DNA of 64,000 bases, taken from contig QYAI01000042.1 of assembly GCA_003988855.1 (NCBI GenBank), positions 146,670 to 210,669 on the forward strand, given 5' to 3'. Origin of the DNA: Arachnopeziza araneosa. Lineage: Eukaryota > Ascomycota > Leotiomycetes > Helotiales > Arachnopezizaceae. Positions within the stretch are counted from its first letter, which is position 1; each line of letters begins with the position of its first letter. The translations under genes were made by a program, and so were the position numbers. The notes under the pieces are model-generated. The model ran no database searches and was not told the origin of the DNA. It saw only the letters and a list, made by a program, of their open reading frames with translations. Positions 1 through 12,030 of the stretch are shown here, piece after piece.

Positions 1-1705
1 AGATTTGCCTCCTTGTAAACAACAACTATCCTAGGGAACCTGGCGCTTGATTCCTTCTACCGCAAAGAAAAATGAGCTTTGACTTACCGGACAATTTCCA
101 CTTTCGATATGCAGTAGAAACCAATTGTTTTGGATTGATCTCCAGATGCTCCTTCTCAGGGAAAAAGATTATGCATCTCATCTTGGGAGAGCCACAAGAA
201 GACGGGTCGTCTAACAACAAAAAGGGAAGTACTTGCTTTGTCATTTGCAAGTATCAGCACGAGTTAGATCATGTACTTCGAGGAATAGGAGACGCAGCGA
301 ACTGATTGGGGGTTGATGCGGCTCTACCGCATTCCATAATCTATAGGGCTGAGTTTGGGACCAATGATTGGGCCGGGGGATCTCAAAGTAGGGTTCAGAT
401 CAAAGTTACGGAACATTTGACTGCCTAGGCTAGATTCTAAGAATCATGTACCATGCCATATGATTCCTTTGCAACAGTACTCCCCAAATGATAAGAGAGT
501 TAAATCAAACCCAACCCAATTACCGGGATCGGATCACCGCCCGACGATTGTGTTTCATGGAAATCTCAATACGAGCATCGAAACTTCGAAAAGTACGGTA
601 GACATGGCTCTCGGTCTACTACATTCAGTGACACGAAACAGAAACCACGAATTGCGGTAGATGCAGACCAATAGTCTTACTTACCATAGAACTCGGCCTA
701 TTCAGAAGAGTGCAGGGCGCAACAATTATCTTCGTTCGCTACCAGATTTTGCCCCTGCTGCAAATGGCATTCCGCTGGAGGAATCTTACACGTGCGGCAT
801 GCAAAGAATAAGGAACGAGCGTTCAACGTTATTTGCTGGCACACCCATCCGAACTGTAGAAAGCAATCCTTCAGCTCCTGTGGGTTTTTCCTAAAATAAG
901 TGATAGAGCAGACATCGCTAAGAGAACTGTGGCCTGCAATCATAAGTTAGACAAAAATAGAAACTGAAGAAAAGTATAATGCCGATGAGTTTCTCTTACG
1001 GCTATGCAGGCATCGTGTAACCATAGTTCCAATGATTTGTATGCACGAAAAGAGAGTCAGAGAGGTAGGGAGTGTAAGCAACAGAAGTACGACCAATAGC
1101 CTCTCATAAGAAATTTAATACCAAGTCGACAATCGAAAGGATGGATCAATAACATTTCCCCAACGAGCGTGTAGTTGGATGAAGTCTCTATTCTAGAATA
1201 ATGCGCTAGAAGGCCGACGCTGCAATTCAAGCTGAGGTTGAGGTTTGGGCGTCATATCAAGCATTGAGCACCGAGCAGAATGATGTGCATGATTGATGAA
1301 GGAGGCTTCAGCCCTACGAAAGTTGAGGACGGTTGCAGCTGAGTCAGCGCCGGCAGACCTAACTTATTTCGGCATGCCACCAAGCGAGGCGGTCAAAATC
1401 CGTCTTCGCCAAAGCGTCAGGAAATCATAAAGTCGAAGCTCAAATTCGACAATATATACTCTACTAAACTCGAAAACACTTTACTACAATAAAAGAAGAG
1501 TATCTAAGAGCTCTGAACTTTAAGTTTGTGTACTTGTCTAAAACGAGTATTGACATTTTGCCCCCCTCAAAGCTGAACCCTAACTTTGAGTCGTTCCAAA
1601 ATTTGATTAATGGTTGCATAGCTATCAAAGTTTCAAAGTTTCTGCTTTTGTCATGGGTATACTAGAATTCTCAACCTAACTCGTTCGATTACAATCAGAG
1701 CCATC
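1..1705. other. intergenic, no gene recognised
   Basis: I see no convincing gene here. The open frames are all under about 80 codons, overlap on both strands and resemble nothing I know. The stretch is moderately AT-rich with no tandem repeat. Its right end is the 3' flank of the short-chain dehydrogenase on the minus strand. Confidence 0.5.
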
Positions 1706-2794
1706 TTAGATGTTCTTCTCAATTCCCGGCTGAATTTTCTCCAGTTTCTCCAGCAGCTCTTTCCATACCTTCCTTCCCGTCTCAACTCCTTCCTCACTCC
1801 TGACCCACGGACCCGTCTCCCCGACACGACAGTCATCCAAGTACTGCCCATGAGTCTCTTGTGCTCCCTCGGCAGCATGGACCAGAGTCCTCCCTCCCTC
1901 TTCCGAAGTCCTACTCATTGCCTTCTTCAACGCCACCAAATACAAGTTGAACAAGAAGCTGGCTTCTCGCATGATTTCTGTGGCGACAAACCCGGGATTG
2001 ATCAGACTCACAATTACATTGCCATCTTTCTGTTTCTGTGATTCGGTGACTTGCGCAGCAAATTCTTGCATGCTGAGAAGTTCAATCATCTTGCTGACGT
2101 TGTANCTGGTAATGGTCAGTTTAGTCGACCCCTTTGAATAGAAAATGGAAGGTACCGATCATTCATCCTAGCGTCCTTCTCAATTGTCAACGCCTCGAAG
2201 ATATTTGCATTATTCCTTTCCGGGAATTTCGTCAATACATGGACAAAACTCCCCGTAAAAGTCAACACGCAGTCCTTCTTGTACTTGACACTCGTCTCTC
2301 TCAATTTGGGCAATAAGAGTAATCCCAGTAAGAACGTGCTTACTACGTTCACAGTGATTGTGCTTTCATTCTCCTCTGCTTTCTGGAAAGTATAAGTATA
2401 GACACCCGCGTTTTCTACCACGACATCTAGTCTCTCTAGCCTTTTCGCTCGCTCCGCAAATGCCTTAACGGATGAGTACGAAGCGAGGTCAAGTTCCCAA
2501 ACTTCAGTAACGCCAGGGCGCTTTTCAGAGTCATCAATCGATTTCTTTGCTGCTTCGCCCTTGGAAACATTCCGGACCGCGAGAATCACTTTTGCAGCAT
2601 CTGGAAAGTGTGAGGATAGTGATCATTATTGAGGAGGAGGAAGTACCTAGTCGCACTAAATGACGGGCAGCTTCAAGGCCCATGCCAGTGTTGGAACCGG
2701 TTACGATGATGGTTTGGCCTGTGAATTTATGGTCTGGGTAGGGCAGTTTGAGACACACTTGGGAGCGGAAGAACTGAGAAGCTGAGGGCGCCAT
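1706..2794 (-). CDS. short-chain dehydrogenase/reductase (SDR)
   Basis: This is an NAD(P)-dependent oxidoreductase of the classical SDR family, about 330 aa and probably cytosolic. The exons on the minus strand are 2794-2647, 2600-2156 and 2105-1706; the introns are 46 and 50 nt with GT-AG ends and all phases fit. The Rossmann motif TGSNTGMG lies near residue 32. ENAG follows beta-4, a Ser sits in LTFTGS, and the catalytic YNVSK is rebuilt exactly across intron 2. The ambiguous base at 2105 is the third position of a CGN arginine codon, so it does not change the protein. The type resembles fungal retinol-dehydrogenase-like or WW-domain-oxidoreductase-like SDRs. The substrate cannot be read from the sequence. 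It stands alone with no biosynthetic partners beside it. Confidence 0.9.
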
Positions 2795-3908
2795 GCCTAA
2801 AGTATTGATTCTTTTCTTCTCGGAAGAATGTGTTAAGATTTAGTGAAAAAGTCTTGTTGATTGAAGAAGTGGATTAAAAACCGGCAGTCAAGAGCCTTTA
2901 TGGTATTTATATGCTTTCTAGATAGCTTCCCGCCCTCTTGAAAATCAGCCATCATCGGTGGAAAGTTGCCCCTTACTCTCTCGCTAGACGCATTGACTGA
3001 CTCGCAATCGGGATCGAGACTGGTTCCGAGTCGACAGCGCAACTCAACTCAAACTTTGTTAATTCGCACTTGCGAAATAAACAGAGATTTGCCTCTCACC
3101 TGATTACATATATACATCCATTCTCTCCAAGTGCTATGTGTCATATCCATATCCATATCACGTGCAAATGTGTTTTGTAGATTTGGCCGCCTCCCTTCTA
3201 TTTTATTGCACTTCGCGACCTTCCAGAATCTTTGACACAGATCTTAGTCCGATCGATCTCGTATCTACTCTCATAGAGAAGTATTTCTCGAATAGAACTT
3301 ATGTTGGAAAACTGTATGCAGGTGAAGTTCGGAAAATCGGAGTTTATTTTTCGTCCCGTGACTCCGCCTGATCCAGGAACCAGGTGAATATACGCGTCCA
3401 AAAGTCTAATGAATGGCGTTGTGAAGGAGATCATCAGCAAGCTGCATATTCAAAGCTGAAGTTTCATATTTCTGGAGTCTGAAATCAAATCTTTAACAGC
3501 AGGTGGTAATGTTGCTCCGTTGAAACATGAACATGCTGAGGATGTGAATTCCAATTCCCAGCATCGTTCGTTTCTAGCTGCCTTCCCCTTACGCCTTGAA
3601 GATTCAGTGGTATTGTAAGAATTTTAGCTTCTTGTTGGCCAACAAACTCATCAAAACGTCAAAATAAACTTTGATCACCTGACTATAGTGACGTCGTCGC
3701 CGTAGGGTCTCATCGTCATAGCCAGGTTAGGCAAACGCTTTATTTACATAATAGCTCCATCAATAGACAGGTCTTACCTCTTCTTTCATAAATACTCTCC
3801 GCCCTTTGAATCATTTATCCATCTACTTCATCTCATTTTCGAACCAAATTTCATATAATTCTCCATCATACCAACACATAAGCTGAACACATACCTACCA
3901 CAGTCAAC
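2795..3908. other. intergenic between divergent genes
   Basis: This is 1.1 kb between the minus-strand SDR and the plus-strand small protein, so it should hold both promoters. CT-rich and AT-rich patches precede the downstream start, with a leader-like stretch at 3780-3905. No ORF here is credible. Confidence 0.4.
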
Positions 3909-4397
3909 ATGATCATTCCAAATGCCCAAAGCTTCCTCACTGCCGGTCTCGTCATGACCGGAACACTCACCAAACGTTTGTCTCTCTACTCTTATCCATC
4001 AATGACAAATTCCACTAACACCCCCAAGCATCTTCCGTGAGCAGTGGCAAGATTCTCGATTTTGCCGTCGAAAAATGTATTGATACCGACGGCAACCAAC
4101 GCTGTTCCAAGCCTTTTGTAGTCACAAAGAGCACCTGCTATAACATTGAATGGAGCACTGATGGCATGCTGAGCCATACAACCGTTGAAGTGAGGGATGC
4201 GGGAAGTGATGAGATTGTGTACTACCGTGATACGAATGGTGAATGGGCGGCTGAGAAAGGAGAGGTACGACGCCAAGAAAGGTTGTGGAGATGATCTGGT
4301 GGCTAATGAGTTATAGTTGGTCTATCTTGATTTCAAGCCGAAGATATGGAAGACGGGTAATGATACCGTGGAGTACAAGGTCGCGACTTGTGAGTAG
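3909..4397 (+). CDS. small cysteine-containing protein, possibly secreted
   Basis: Three exons (3909-3975, 4029-4264, 4317-4397) join to a 127-aa protein. The two introns are 53 and 52 nt with GT-AG ends, and both phases match. The N-terminus has a weakly hydrophobic stretch, residues 7-20, that may act as a signal peptide, but it is not a textbook one. The mature part has four cysteines, in KCID, RCSK, STCYN and the last-but-one residue, which would suit two disulfides. It also has many Thr/Val/Tyr residues suggesting a beta-rich fold. I do not recognise the family. The sequence just downstream (about 5.1-5.5 kb) contains related-looking pieces, so this may be one of a local pair. A small extracellular or effector-like protein is only an inference. 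Confidence 0.5.
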
Positions 4398-5086
4398 AGG
4401 AATGGATATGAGTTCATTGAGATGTGAGAGATTCTCTTGCAGCGAGATGATTCCGTTGTATGATAAGGATTAAGGAGTTCAAGCAAGGTCTTACATAATG
4501 GAGGTACACGCATGGGAAAATGGAAGCATTGCATCAACAAGGATACGAAAACTGGAATAATAAGAAATTTCAACTTGAATTCAATTTCATCTTTCTCATG
4601 GTTGTCTGAGGGTTTCTAACACAAGATTTTCTTCTCTCTATTTGATTTCGTATCCTTTACCGTCTTAACATAACAAGGTTACTCAGTATGCTGCGACTAA
4701 TAAGGGAAGGAGAGCTGTTAAGTTTGATACGGTAGAGTTTGATGTAATTGATGGATGGCACTGCTAGAAGAACAGCCATCATTTGATCTAAGAGAAAACA
4801 GAAAGTGATAAATCTGGGTTTAACAAGATGCAGAGAGAGTCGGCGACGGCTGCGGCATGGCATAACATATAACATGAAGCAAGGGAACTTCTCTCATACT
4901 TCATTCAGGGTCATTTAGCATGCAGGAAAGTTGCTTCCGATTGATAAAGATGATAAGGCGATATCGTATCGGCTTACCGCGAAAGAAGCTTGCTGGTGGG
5001 AATGACCCATAAGATTGATGCAAATTCCTGCGTCTGATAACAGGAAAGACACGCTGTGAAATCTGACCAGGTCTCATTTAGACCGT
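4398..5086. other. intergenic, no gene recognised
   Basis: This 690-nt stretch follows the small cysteine-containing gene. Short frames are present on both strands, but none has conserved features or plausible splice structure. Confidence 0.35.
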
Positions 5087-5520
5087 TTTGGGAGATTGAT
5101 TTGTTGTGGTGGCCAAAGCGACCAATTGTGACTCGAATGCCTGTGTTTCGACGCAAGCCAAGACCTGCAAGTACAACGAACTTACATTCTTCTTCCATGC
5201 TTCCACGTTCTCTTTCCGTTCCGTGCCGTCTGTGCAGACAATGTAGCACCCTTGCCACTTCCCAAGATTTGGGAGTCAGAAGACTAAAGAGCAGCAATTG
5301 CTGTGCCTCAACCATGAAAGATTATCGCCAATGCCCTGAATCGCTAGACGTCAAATGGTGAGAAGATTGCTTTCAATTACGGCAAAAATTGTTCACTAGA
5401 CCGAGGACTTTGCTTTGACTGAGATCTGAAAAGGTTATTTAATCTTTCCGACTTTGATGGAGGAACTGTCTGGAAGAACAGAGCTGCTTTCAAGCCGAAA
5501 AATATTTGGAGACGAGAAGA
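5087..5520 (+). pseudogene. possible decayed relative of the small Cys protein
   Basis: Pieces of plus-strand translation resemble the gene at 3909-4397. A frame at about 5099-5244 reads FVVVAKATNC and then ACVSTQAKTCKYNELTF, similar to the FVVTKSTCYNIEW region. Near 5490 AFKPKNIW resembles DFKPKIWK of exon 3. The pieces lie in the same order but are separated by stops, including one at 5242, and I could not assemble an open model. The matches are short, so chance is possible. If real, this is a broken tandem copy whose end abuts the 3' end of the VMA22-like gene. Confidence 0.25.
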
Positions 5521-5522
5521 TA

Positions 5523-6229
5523 TCAATTACTCGGGATAGGTGCGTCAGCCCTCTTCTCATTCATCGCAGATCCAGCTTTCGTATCGATGACTTCGATCTT
5601 TGACCTATATTTCCTCGCTCGACGAATTTTGATCTCTATCTCCTTCATCTGTGCATCCACGAAAACAAGTCTGGGTATGATATCCTCAACCATTTGGGCA
5701 GCACTTCCTTGTGCCACTCGGAGAGCCTGTGGTGTCAAAATGCCAAACATGCGGATTGAGTCTCTCGCGATGGGTTGCACCTTCGTAGCCTTTTCTTCTT
5801 CAGTACTCTCTTCTTCTCCGTCCCCGCTTCCTTTCTCCAAGATACCCTCCCCATTCGACGTTTTCGTGCTCTCGGAATCCGGCCCAGCCCTTGCTGCCGC
5901 TGCAGTGACTACCCTAACAGCTGCCGGACCCTTCTCTTCATTTCCCATCACACTGCATACTCGTGAAGCCTGCATGCGGGAATCGTAAAGCTCCTCTCCA
6001 TACCTCACACCCCGCGGAGCATCAAAATTCGCCCTGGCGATGTTCTGCTGCACCTACACCACCAGTCAGAGGCCGCACAAGCAAGAATCCTGGGAGAAAA
6101 GGGTAATACCGATATCTGAAGTGAGCTCAGTGCCTTACGAAGGGTATCGTATTGGTCCAACAGGCTGAGATATTGCTCGAACAGAGCATCAATTTCGCCC
6201 GATAGCGCCTCACATGAGGAGGTAGCCAT
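5523..6229 (-). CDS. V-ATPase assembly factor Vma22/CCDC115-like
   Basis: This 216-aa protein resembles Vma22 (CCDC115), an ER factor needed to assemble the V0 sector of the vacuolar H+-ATPase. The exons are 6229-6110 and 6053-5523, with a 56-nt GT-AG intron in phase 0. The N-terminal 40 residues form a helix-rich coiled-coil-like start (ALFEQYLSLLDQYDTLRKAL). A low-complexity Glu/Ser/Lys linker follows. The C-terminal part carries the family block FGILTPQALRVAQ followed by a long helix, as in CCDC115 proteins. The middle linker is poorly conserved in this family, so the call rests on the two ends. The gene is divergent from CDC42, sharing an 860-bp promoter region. Confidence 0.75.
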
Positions 6230-7089
6230 TGCTCGAGCTTGTTGGAAGGGGGCTGTGATCTATGACTGTGATGGAGACGCTTCTGTGGTGTTCAGGAACA
6301 GGACAGCTGGGAACCCTGGTCGGATGGGGATGGGGATTGGGATTGGAAGCTGCAAAGAGACGGAAATGAGAGCACCAAGGCAACACGAAGGAGCAGCCTT
6401 GTTTCTGAATNAGGAAACAATTATCCCGACAGGAAGATCCAGCGTTCCTCCGGGAGAGGCGGTGCTCCAGGTGATTTGTTTCTTTTCGTTTTTCAATTGT
6501 GACGTTGTCGTTCGGTCCGCTGGAGTTGAGATTGAAACCAGACTTGGTGGCTTAACGCTGCGCAATTCGGCTCCCGTTTCACCACAGATCCGTTGATGCC
6601 AGTTGCCCGTTGCCCATCCCAAACACCAGTCCTTTTTGATTCTTGAATCGTTACTTGTCTGATCAGCTCCACGTCCAGAATCAATCGCTTGCTCCCACCC
6701 TTGCGACAATCCCTCACATCCTCCTAATCCAAACGGCCAGAAAGCCCAACGTCCTTCCGGTCGACGATATCGCGGCGCACCAGAATAGAAGGCGTGCTGG
6801 AAGAGTGAAGGACTCTGGCGGTGCTCGCTTGCAATTCACTGCGCGTCTGCCTTACGGTGCATCGTCCTGGCCCGTACTACTTTAACCGAAAAAGGGTCAG
6901 CTTTGGTCCAGTGCTCCCTCTATCAGGGAAGTCGAGAATAGAACATTCCCAACGTCACGCTCTCCGTAGATCGATCCATCACCACAACCTTCGAGTCGGA
7001 CCTCGACTGAGTAGCAAAGAGAAGAGTCGGCGAGGTAGCAGAAGGAGCGCCCTGTCTTTGGTCGTCTGAAAAGCGTCACTAAAGCAACA
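6230..7089. promoter_or_regulatory. divergent promoter region VMA22-like / CDC42
   Basis: This 860-bp interval separates two divergent start codons and should hold both promoters and 5' UTRs. Long overlapping frames with one ambiguous base (near 6411) lie on both strands, but they lack any recognisable protein signature. I treat them as chance. No TATA box stands out. Confidence 0.4.
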
Positions 7090-7951
7090 ATGGTTGTCGC
7101 GACGATTAAGTATGCTCCTCTCTGTCGATCCGCCGCTGGATGAATATCTAACTCCAGCGTGCTCCCTGTCGTGGATCCCGTACAGCAATCTCGGTATGAA
7201 TAAATAGAGGACGTATGCTAACCATGGTACGCCATCGTCCAGGTGTGTAGTGGTCGGTGACGGTGCTGTTGGCAAGACCTGCCTACTCATCAGCTATACT
7301 ACGAACAAGTTCCCTTCCGAATACGTCCCTACAGTCTTCGACAATTATGCTGTTACCGTTATGTGAGTCCGTTCCCTCCAAGGATCCGGCCTCAAGCTTC
7401 TCTACATATATCTTGAAAGAATTGGTTCCAATGCTGATGCTGTAATCCATAGGATTGGTGATGAGCCGTATACTCTAGGTCTCTTTGATACTGCCGGACA
7501 AGAAGATTACGATCGTCTCCGACCTCTCTCCTACCCTCAAACCGACGTCTTCCTCGTCTGCTTCTCCGTTACATCTCCAGCCTCCTTCGAAAACGTCCGT
7601 GAGAAGTGGTTCCCCGAAGTTCACCACCACTGTCCCGGTGTCCCCTGCTTAATCGTTGGGACTCAGACTGATTTAAGAGATGACCCTTCCGTAAGGGAGA
7701 AGCTAGCGAAGCAGAAGATGAGCCCGGTGAGGAAAGAGGATGGTGAGAGGATGGCGAAGGAGCTGGGTGCGGTAAAATACGTGGAGTGCAGTGCGCTGAC
7801 GCAGTACAAGCTGAAAGACGTTTTCGATGAGGTATGGTCTTTTCCCGCAGCTCAAGATCAAATAACTAACCGAAGCGTACTTCAGGCCATCGTCGCAGCA
7901 TTGGAACCCCCCGCACCAAAAAAGAAGCACAAGACTTGTCTAATTCTCTAG
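7090..7951 (+). CDS. Rho-family GTPase Cdc42
   Basis: Cdc42 is the small GTPase that sets polarity at the hyphal tip and in septation; it acts at the plasma membrane. Four exons (7090-7109, 7243-7362, 7453-7831, 7886-7951) give 194 aa. All four junctions keep phase and all introns are GT-AG. The first exon codes only seven residues, as is common in fungal cdc42 genes. Visible motifs are the P-loop GDGAVGKT, switch I YVPTVFDNY, switch II DTAGQEDYDRL, the Rho insert helix, the guanine-binding TQTDL and CSALTQ, and a polybasic tail KKKHK before the prenylation box CLIL. CLIL predicts geranylgeranylation. The sequence looks fully functional and is unlikely to be anything else in the Rho family. 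Confidence 0.97.
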
Positions 7952-8601
7952 CAATCTCCTTACCTTTTCATACCCAGATCCCGTCACTTGAATAAATCCC
8001 AATACACAAGAGGAAGCACACTCAGGGAGAATAGGATATGGCTCTTTTTCTACACATCGTTGGCGGCGTCTCGCATGCAAAACGCTCCTCTTTCTGCTGT
8101 TCATTTTATTCGAGGACAGAGGAAAGATGGATGTATCGTTTGGGAGGCCCTTAGTTCTGTCAAATGTGCAAAGTGTAATTTCGAGTGGGATCCTCTAAGA
8201 ATTGAAATCAACTGCAATGGTGTTGGGGTGTTTATGCGTCCTGTAAATGCAATATAAAGATCATTTCCTCTTAATTCTACCTTCTTTCTTTTTTGATATT
8301 TGAAAAAAAAAAAAAAAAAAACAAGGTACGAGTAACCAGCAAAGGATAATCTCAGCTTTATTTGCACCGTAGTCCGTGGTTGCTATCCATCATGACTAGT
8401 AGTCTCTGAGCAACAGGCAGTATACTGCTTGAAATCTAAATTTCGTTCACTTTTCTTGATTATCTTTGGATGTATACCTCTATATTTATACTGTCCTTGC
8501 GAAATGTGCTGAATCACAATCAATTTAAACTTCAGGAGATTTGAGTAGAGAACATACATTCAAAGATGCACATGTCGTTTATCATCGTTTGTTGTATCAA
8601 G
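7952..8601. other. 3' flank of CDC42, with poly-A tract
   Basis: These 650 nt hold the 3' UTR of CDC42 and the 3' flank of the convergent membrane-protein gene. The one notable item is a run of 19 A at 8303-8321. No gene is seen. Confidence 0.4.
8303..8321 (+). repeat. A19 homopolymer
   Basis: An uninterrupted run of 19 adenines stands between two convergent genes. It may be a mononucleotide microsatellite or the scar of a retroposed tail. I see no retroposed sequence beside it. Confidence 0.9.
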
Positions 8602-9651
8602 CTAAAATACATACAACTTCTCAGCCAGTGGATCTACCCACGTGATCTCCATCCATAACCCATCAATCTTTGAAGATCTCATTTCCACGGCTTGAAGACA
8701 TACGAACAGAATTATTGAAATAACGCTGGAAGCACACATACCCAAAATCTTGAGCTCGTCCAAAGGTCTGATACCCTGGAGAGAAAAGTCAAGACGCTTC
8801 CATATCTTATTCAAAAATCGAACACTGAATGGAAAGGGAATAAGAACATATGTATAAGCCAAAATCTGCGTCGCTACTACAAACCAGCCGTCTTGGCTCA
8901 CTATTTCGATTAACAGTACAAAAAATGGTCCAGCAAAGATAGAGTAGACCATGGAATGGGCGAGAGTCATTGGGAAGAGCATTGAGTCCGGAATCACTTG
9001 CAGCCAGTCAGAGAAACCCAGTCGTACCCCGGCTGTTCGTTCAGAATCGTTGCGGTTTAGATTAAAACACTCCCATTTGTGGTTCGAGAGCACTATTCCA
9101 ATGCTAATCAGATCTGTCGTTGCTCCCCCGAACACAACAGCGCCATCAAACAAGTCCCACAAAGCTGCTGCACTCCCTTGTGTTTGTTGATTCTTNTGCA
9201 TATATCTCCTTGCGACTAAGACGATGGTAGCGACGGCCTGAACCTCAAAACCGAGGAGTCCGAACATACGCCCCGCCCACTCCAGATCATATTCTTTGGA
9301 GACTCTCTGCAAATTGACAAATTCCAGCTTATGAAGTGGGATTGATATCTCCCCCTCCTCACTCCTAATTGGCGTAGCACGCATCCCAAGCACAATTCCA
9401 AGCTTAAACGAAAGATCGCCACCCGTTGATCAAAAGCAAAGATAAGTGTTGTAGAGCAAAGTGGCCAAGGGCAGCATCGGAGCCATCAAAAAACCCGCAA
9501 CTGAAATCACTGCCACAGGTCGTTCCTTACGCGACAGACATCGGAGGGAGTTGAGGTGGCCGGCTGTTAGTGTGGTGGTGATACAAATAGCTATCAACTT
9601 GATAGTGATCTCTGAGAGAGGGCCGAGTGGATCGGTTCCCGATGTAGTCAA
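8602..9651 (-). pseudogene. multi-pass membrane protein gene with in-frame TGA
   Basis: One reading frame runs from about 9651 to 8602 and encodes hydrophobic segments along most of its length, interrupted only by a TGA at 9432-9430. Upstream of that stop are two likely membrane segments (ITIKLIAICITTTLTA, VISVAGFLMAPMLPLATLL). Downstream are about five more, and the frame stays open to 8602. I tested nearby GT and AG pairs and found none that removes the stop in phase. Either the gene is freshly broken, the base is a sequencing error, or translation starts downstream at the ATG at 9384, giving 260 aa. I do not recognise the family. The ambiguous base near 9196 falls in a His/Gln codon. Confidence 0.5.
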
Positions 9652-9660
9652 TTGAAAATT

Positions 9661-10620
9661 GGTCCAAAGACATCATATATAGTGCAGAAGGATAAAAGAC
9701 AGAGTAAAAATTTGAAGGAGTTGACAAGCAGATTGATATTAAGTTTAGATCGGGTGGAACAGTGGTAGAGGAGAGGCTGAGCAGAAACAAGACGAATCAT
9801 GTCAAAACTCAGCCTTAAGTTAGCGGTATGGTGGGCTAGTAAAGTGCGCTCTGATGAGGCACTTCAACAGGAGAGTTTGGATACCCAGAGTAGCATTCTC
9901 TTTCACTCTTTGCTGAGCCAAGGTAAAATAAAAATTAATGGTTTAAATAGGCCGTTTTCCATTAGTCCTCATCTACTATCGAGGACGGACATTGTAGGTG
10001 TCTCTTCGAGATGAGAATTAAGACGCCGAAATATCTTTGTAAAAAAACAAAACAAATCCAAGGCTCGAGACTACCCCAGAGGAGGCTCATGTGAGGCTGT
10101 GCACGAATTACATCATTGATGAACTCAGCCTTTACCCATAGTATAATTTTATCCCCTATTTTCCAGATCCCAAAAGAAATATCATTCTACATAGAGTGGA
10201 TCAAACTCTAAAGGCTCTTTATACTCGTGTGTTCTCCAAGTTAATTCATTGGAATCATGATGCCGATTGCGAGAAGTTATACAAGCGGACCTGAGGTGAT
10301 GGGTACGGACAACTCGTCTCGTCAAATTCTCAACCAGACCAAATTGACATGGGCCATTTGACTTGACTCGACAATCTCGTGCTCGTAGCTAAAGCGTTCA
10401 CCTTTATTGAAGTCAATGGCAAGTGTCGGCGACTCGAGGAGTTCGGAGTTGAGCTTCAAAAGTGGGACGAAGACGTGCTATCGATAAGAGAGTGTCCGCC
10501 CTGTCGTTGACATCACGTAACCAGATAGTAATTTTCTTTCATTCCTCCTGTTGATTTCAAGTGGCTTCTAAATCTTCTCTCTTCTGTTTAATTCCTCTAA
10601 ATATCTTCTGGGAAGGAACC
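9661..10620. other. intergenic, agmatinase promoter side
   Basis: Nearly 1 kb without a credible gene. It lies between the 5' end of the minus-strand membrane-protein gene and the plus-strand agmatinase, so it holds the agmatinase promoter. The frame at 9799-10014 has no recognisable content. Confidence 0.4.
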
Positions 10621-12030
10621 ATGAAGCTTTATATCACCAAAAGCTTGGTGCTCGTGGATTTGATTGGTGGGGTAGCTTTTGCTCACCAGCATCACCATGA
10701 TCATGATCATGATCATGGAGAGGAAATTCCGCTGCATGAGCAAGAATTTGTTCAAGATTCACCGGAAGAGTTGGAGAGGAAATGGTCGTTTGAGGTTAGT
10801 AGAATTTTGGCTTTCAATTATCCCTGGTTATCCAATACCTCCCTGGGACTTTCTCTGAGCTTTTAGCCTTTCTCCAACAATTGACTTACCTTTTTTCTTG
10901 TTTAAATTATTAGGAAGATGTTTCTGAGATGTAGAAACCTGAACCAAAACAAGTACTAACTTTTCTTCCAGTGGGGTTATTCGGGAGTAAACAGCTTTGC
11001 TCATCTCGAACACATCAAGTGCCTCACTCAACCCACTACAAATTTTGACATTGGCATCCTCGGCGTCCCATTTGATACAGCGACAAGCTACCGTCCCGGA
11101 GCTCGATTTGGTCCTCGAGCTATTCGCGCTGCGTCAGCACGTCAAACCTCTTTCCGAGGCTTCAATCACCGCGCAGGAATTAACCCATATCTCTCGTGGG
11201 CCAAGATTCTCGACTGTGGAGATGTCCCGGTAACCCCTTTCGACAACGCTGTTGCTCTGACCCAGATGACTGCAGCTTATCTGGAATTAGGGCATAGGAC
11301 GCCCCTCTCGTCTTCTATTTCTCATCCCAAAGTTATTACTCTGGGAGGTGATCATGCCCTAGCACTTGCTGCGCTGAGAGGGTTGAACAAGGTCTATGGA
11401 AAGCCCATAGCAGTTCTCCATTTTGATGCTCACCTGGACACATGGCACCCTGCAAAATATCCATCTCCGTGGCCCAGCAAACAAGCTCAGTTTAATCACG
11501 GAAGCATGTTCTGGATTGCTTCTAACGAGGGACTTATTCTCAATGGCTCCTCTGTACATGCTGGTCTCCGCACGCGTCTTTCTGGTGTTGATTGGGCAGA
11601 TTTTGATGACGACACCACTCAAGGTTTTCTACGAATATCCTCGGATGATATCGATGATATCGGACCCAAGGGCGTCATTGACTCTATTATGAATCGCATA
11701 GGGACAGAAACACCAGTATATATATCTGTTGATATAGATGTTCTGGATCCAGGATTAGCACCAGGAACAGGTACTCCTGAAGCAGGTGGTTGGACGAGTC
11801 GCGAGCTTATTCGAATTTTGAGAGGTATCGAAGGTCTGAATGTTGTAGGTGCTGATATCGTGGAAGTGGCTCCTGCTTATGATGGTGTGGGAGAGCAAAC
11901 TGCACTTGCAGGTGCTCAGGTGGCTTATGAAATATTGACGAGTATCGTCAAGAGAGGGTTGGTGGATATGGGGAGAATTGCGGAGGTTGAGGGGAGAGAT
12001 GCGAGGGGAAGAGTGAGAGATGAGTTGTGA
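10621..12030 (+). CDS. agmatinase, ureohydrolase family, secreted type
   Basis: The gene encodes a manganese-dependent ureohydrolase that likely splits agmatine to putrescine and urea. Two exons (10621-10794 and 10972-12030) give 410 aa. The 177-nt intron has a clear branch site, TACTAAC, near 10953. A signal-peptide-like N-terminus (residues 1-21, ending VAFA) is followed by the His/Asp-rich stretch HQHHHDHDHDHGEE. The metal-site blocks are all present: GGDHA, DAHLDTW, and SVDIDVLDPG with APGTGTPEAGG. A conserved Glu sits in ADIVEVAP. The start at 10621 is the first ATG in frame and the one that begins the signal peptide. Several fungal agmatinases share this secreted form, so export or vacuolar location is likely. 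Arginase and guanidinobutyrase are the alternatives within the family. Confidence 0.9.

Noticed and set aside
6255..6717. Overlapping frames between the VMA22-like gene and CDC42
   Set aside because: Open on both strands at once with no signature; best explained as promoter and leader sequence.
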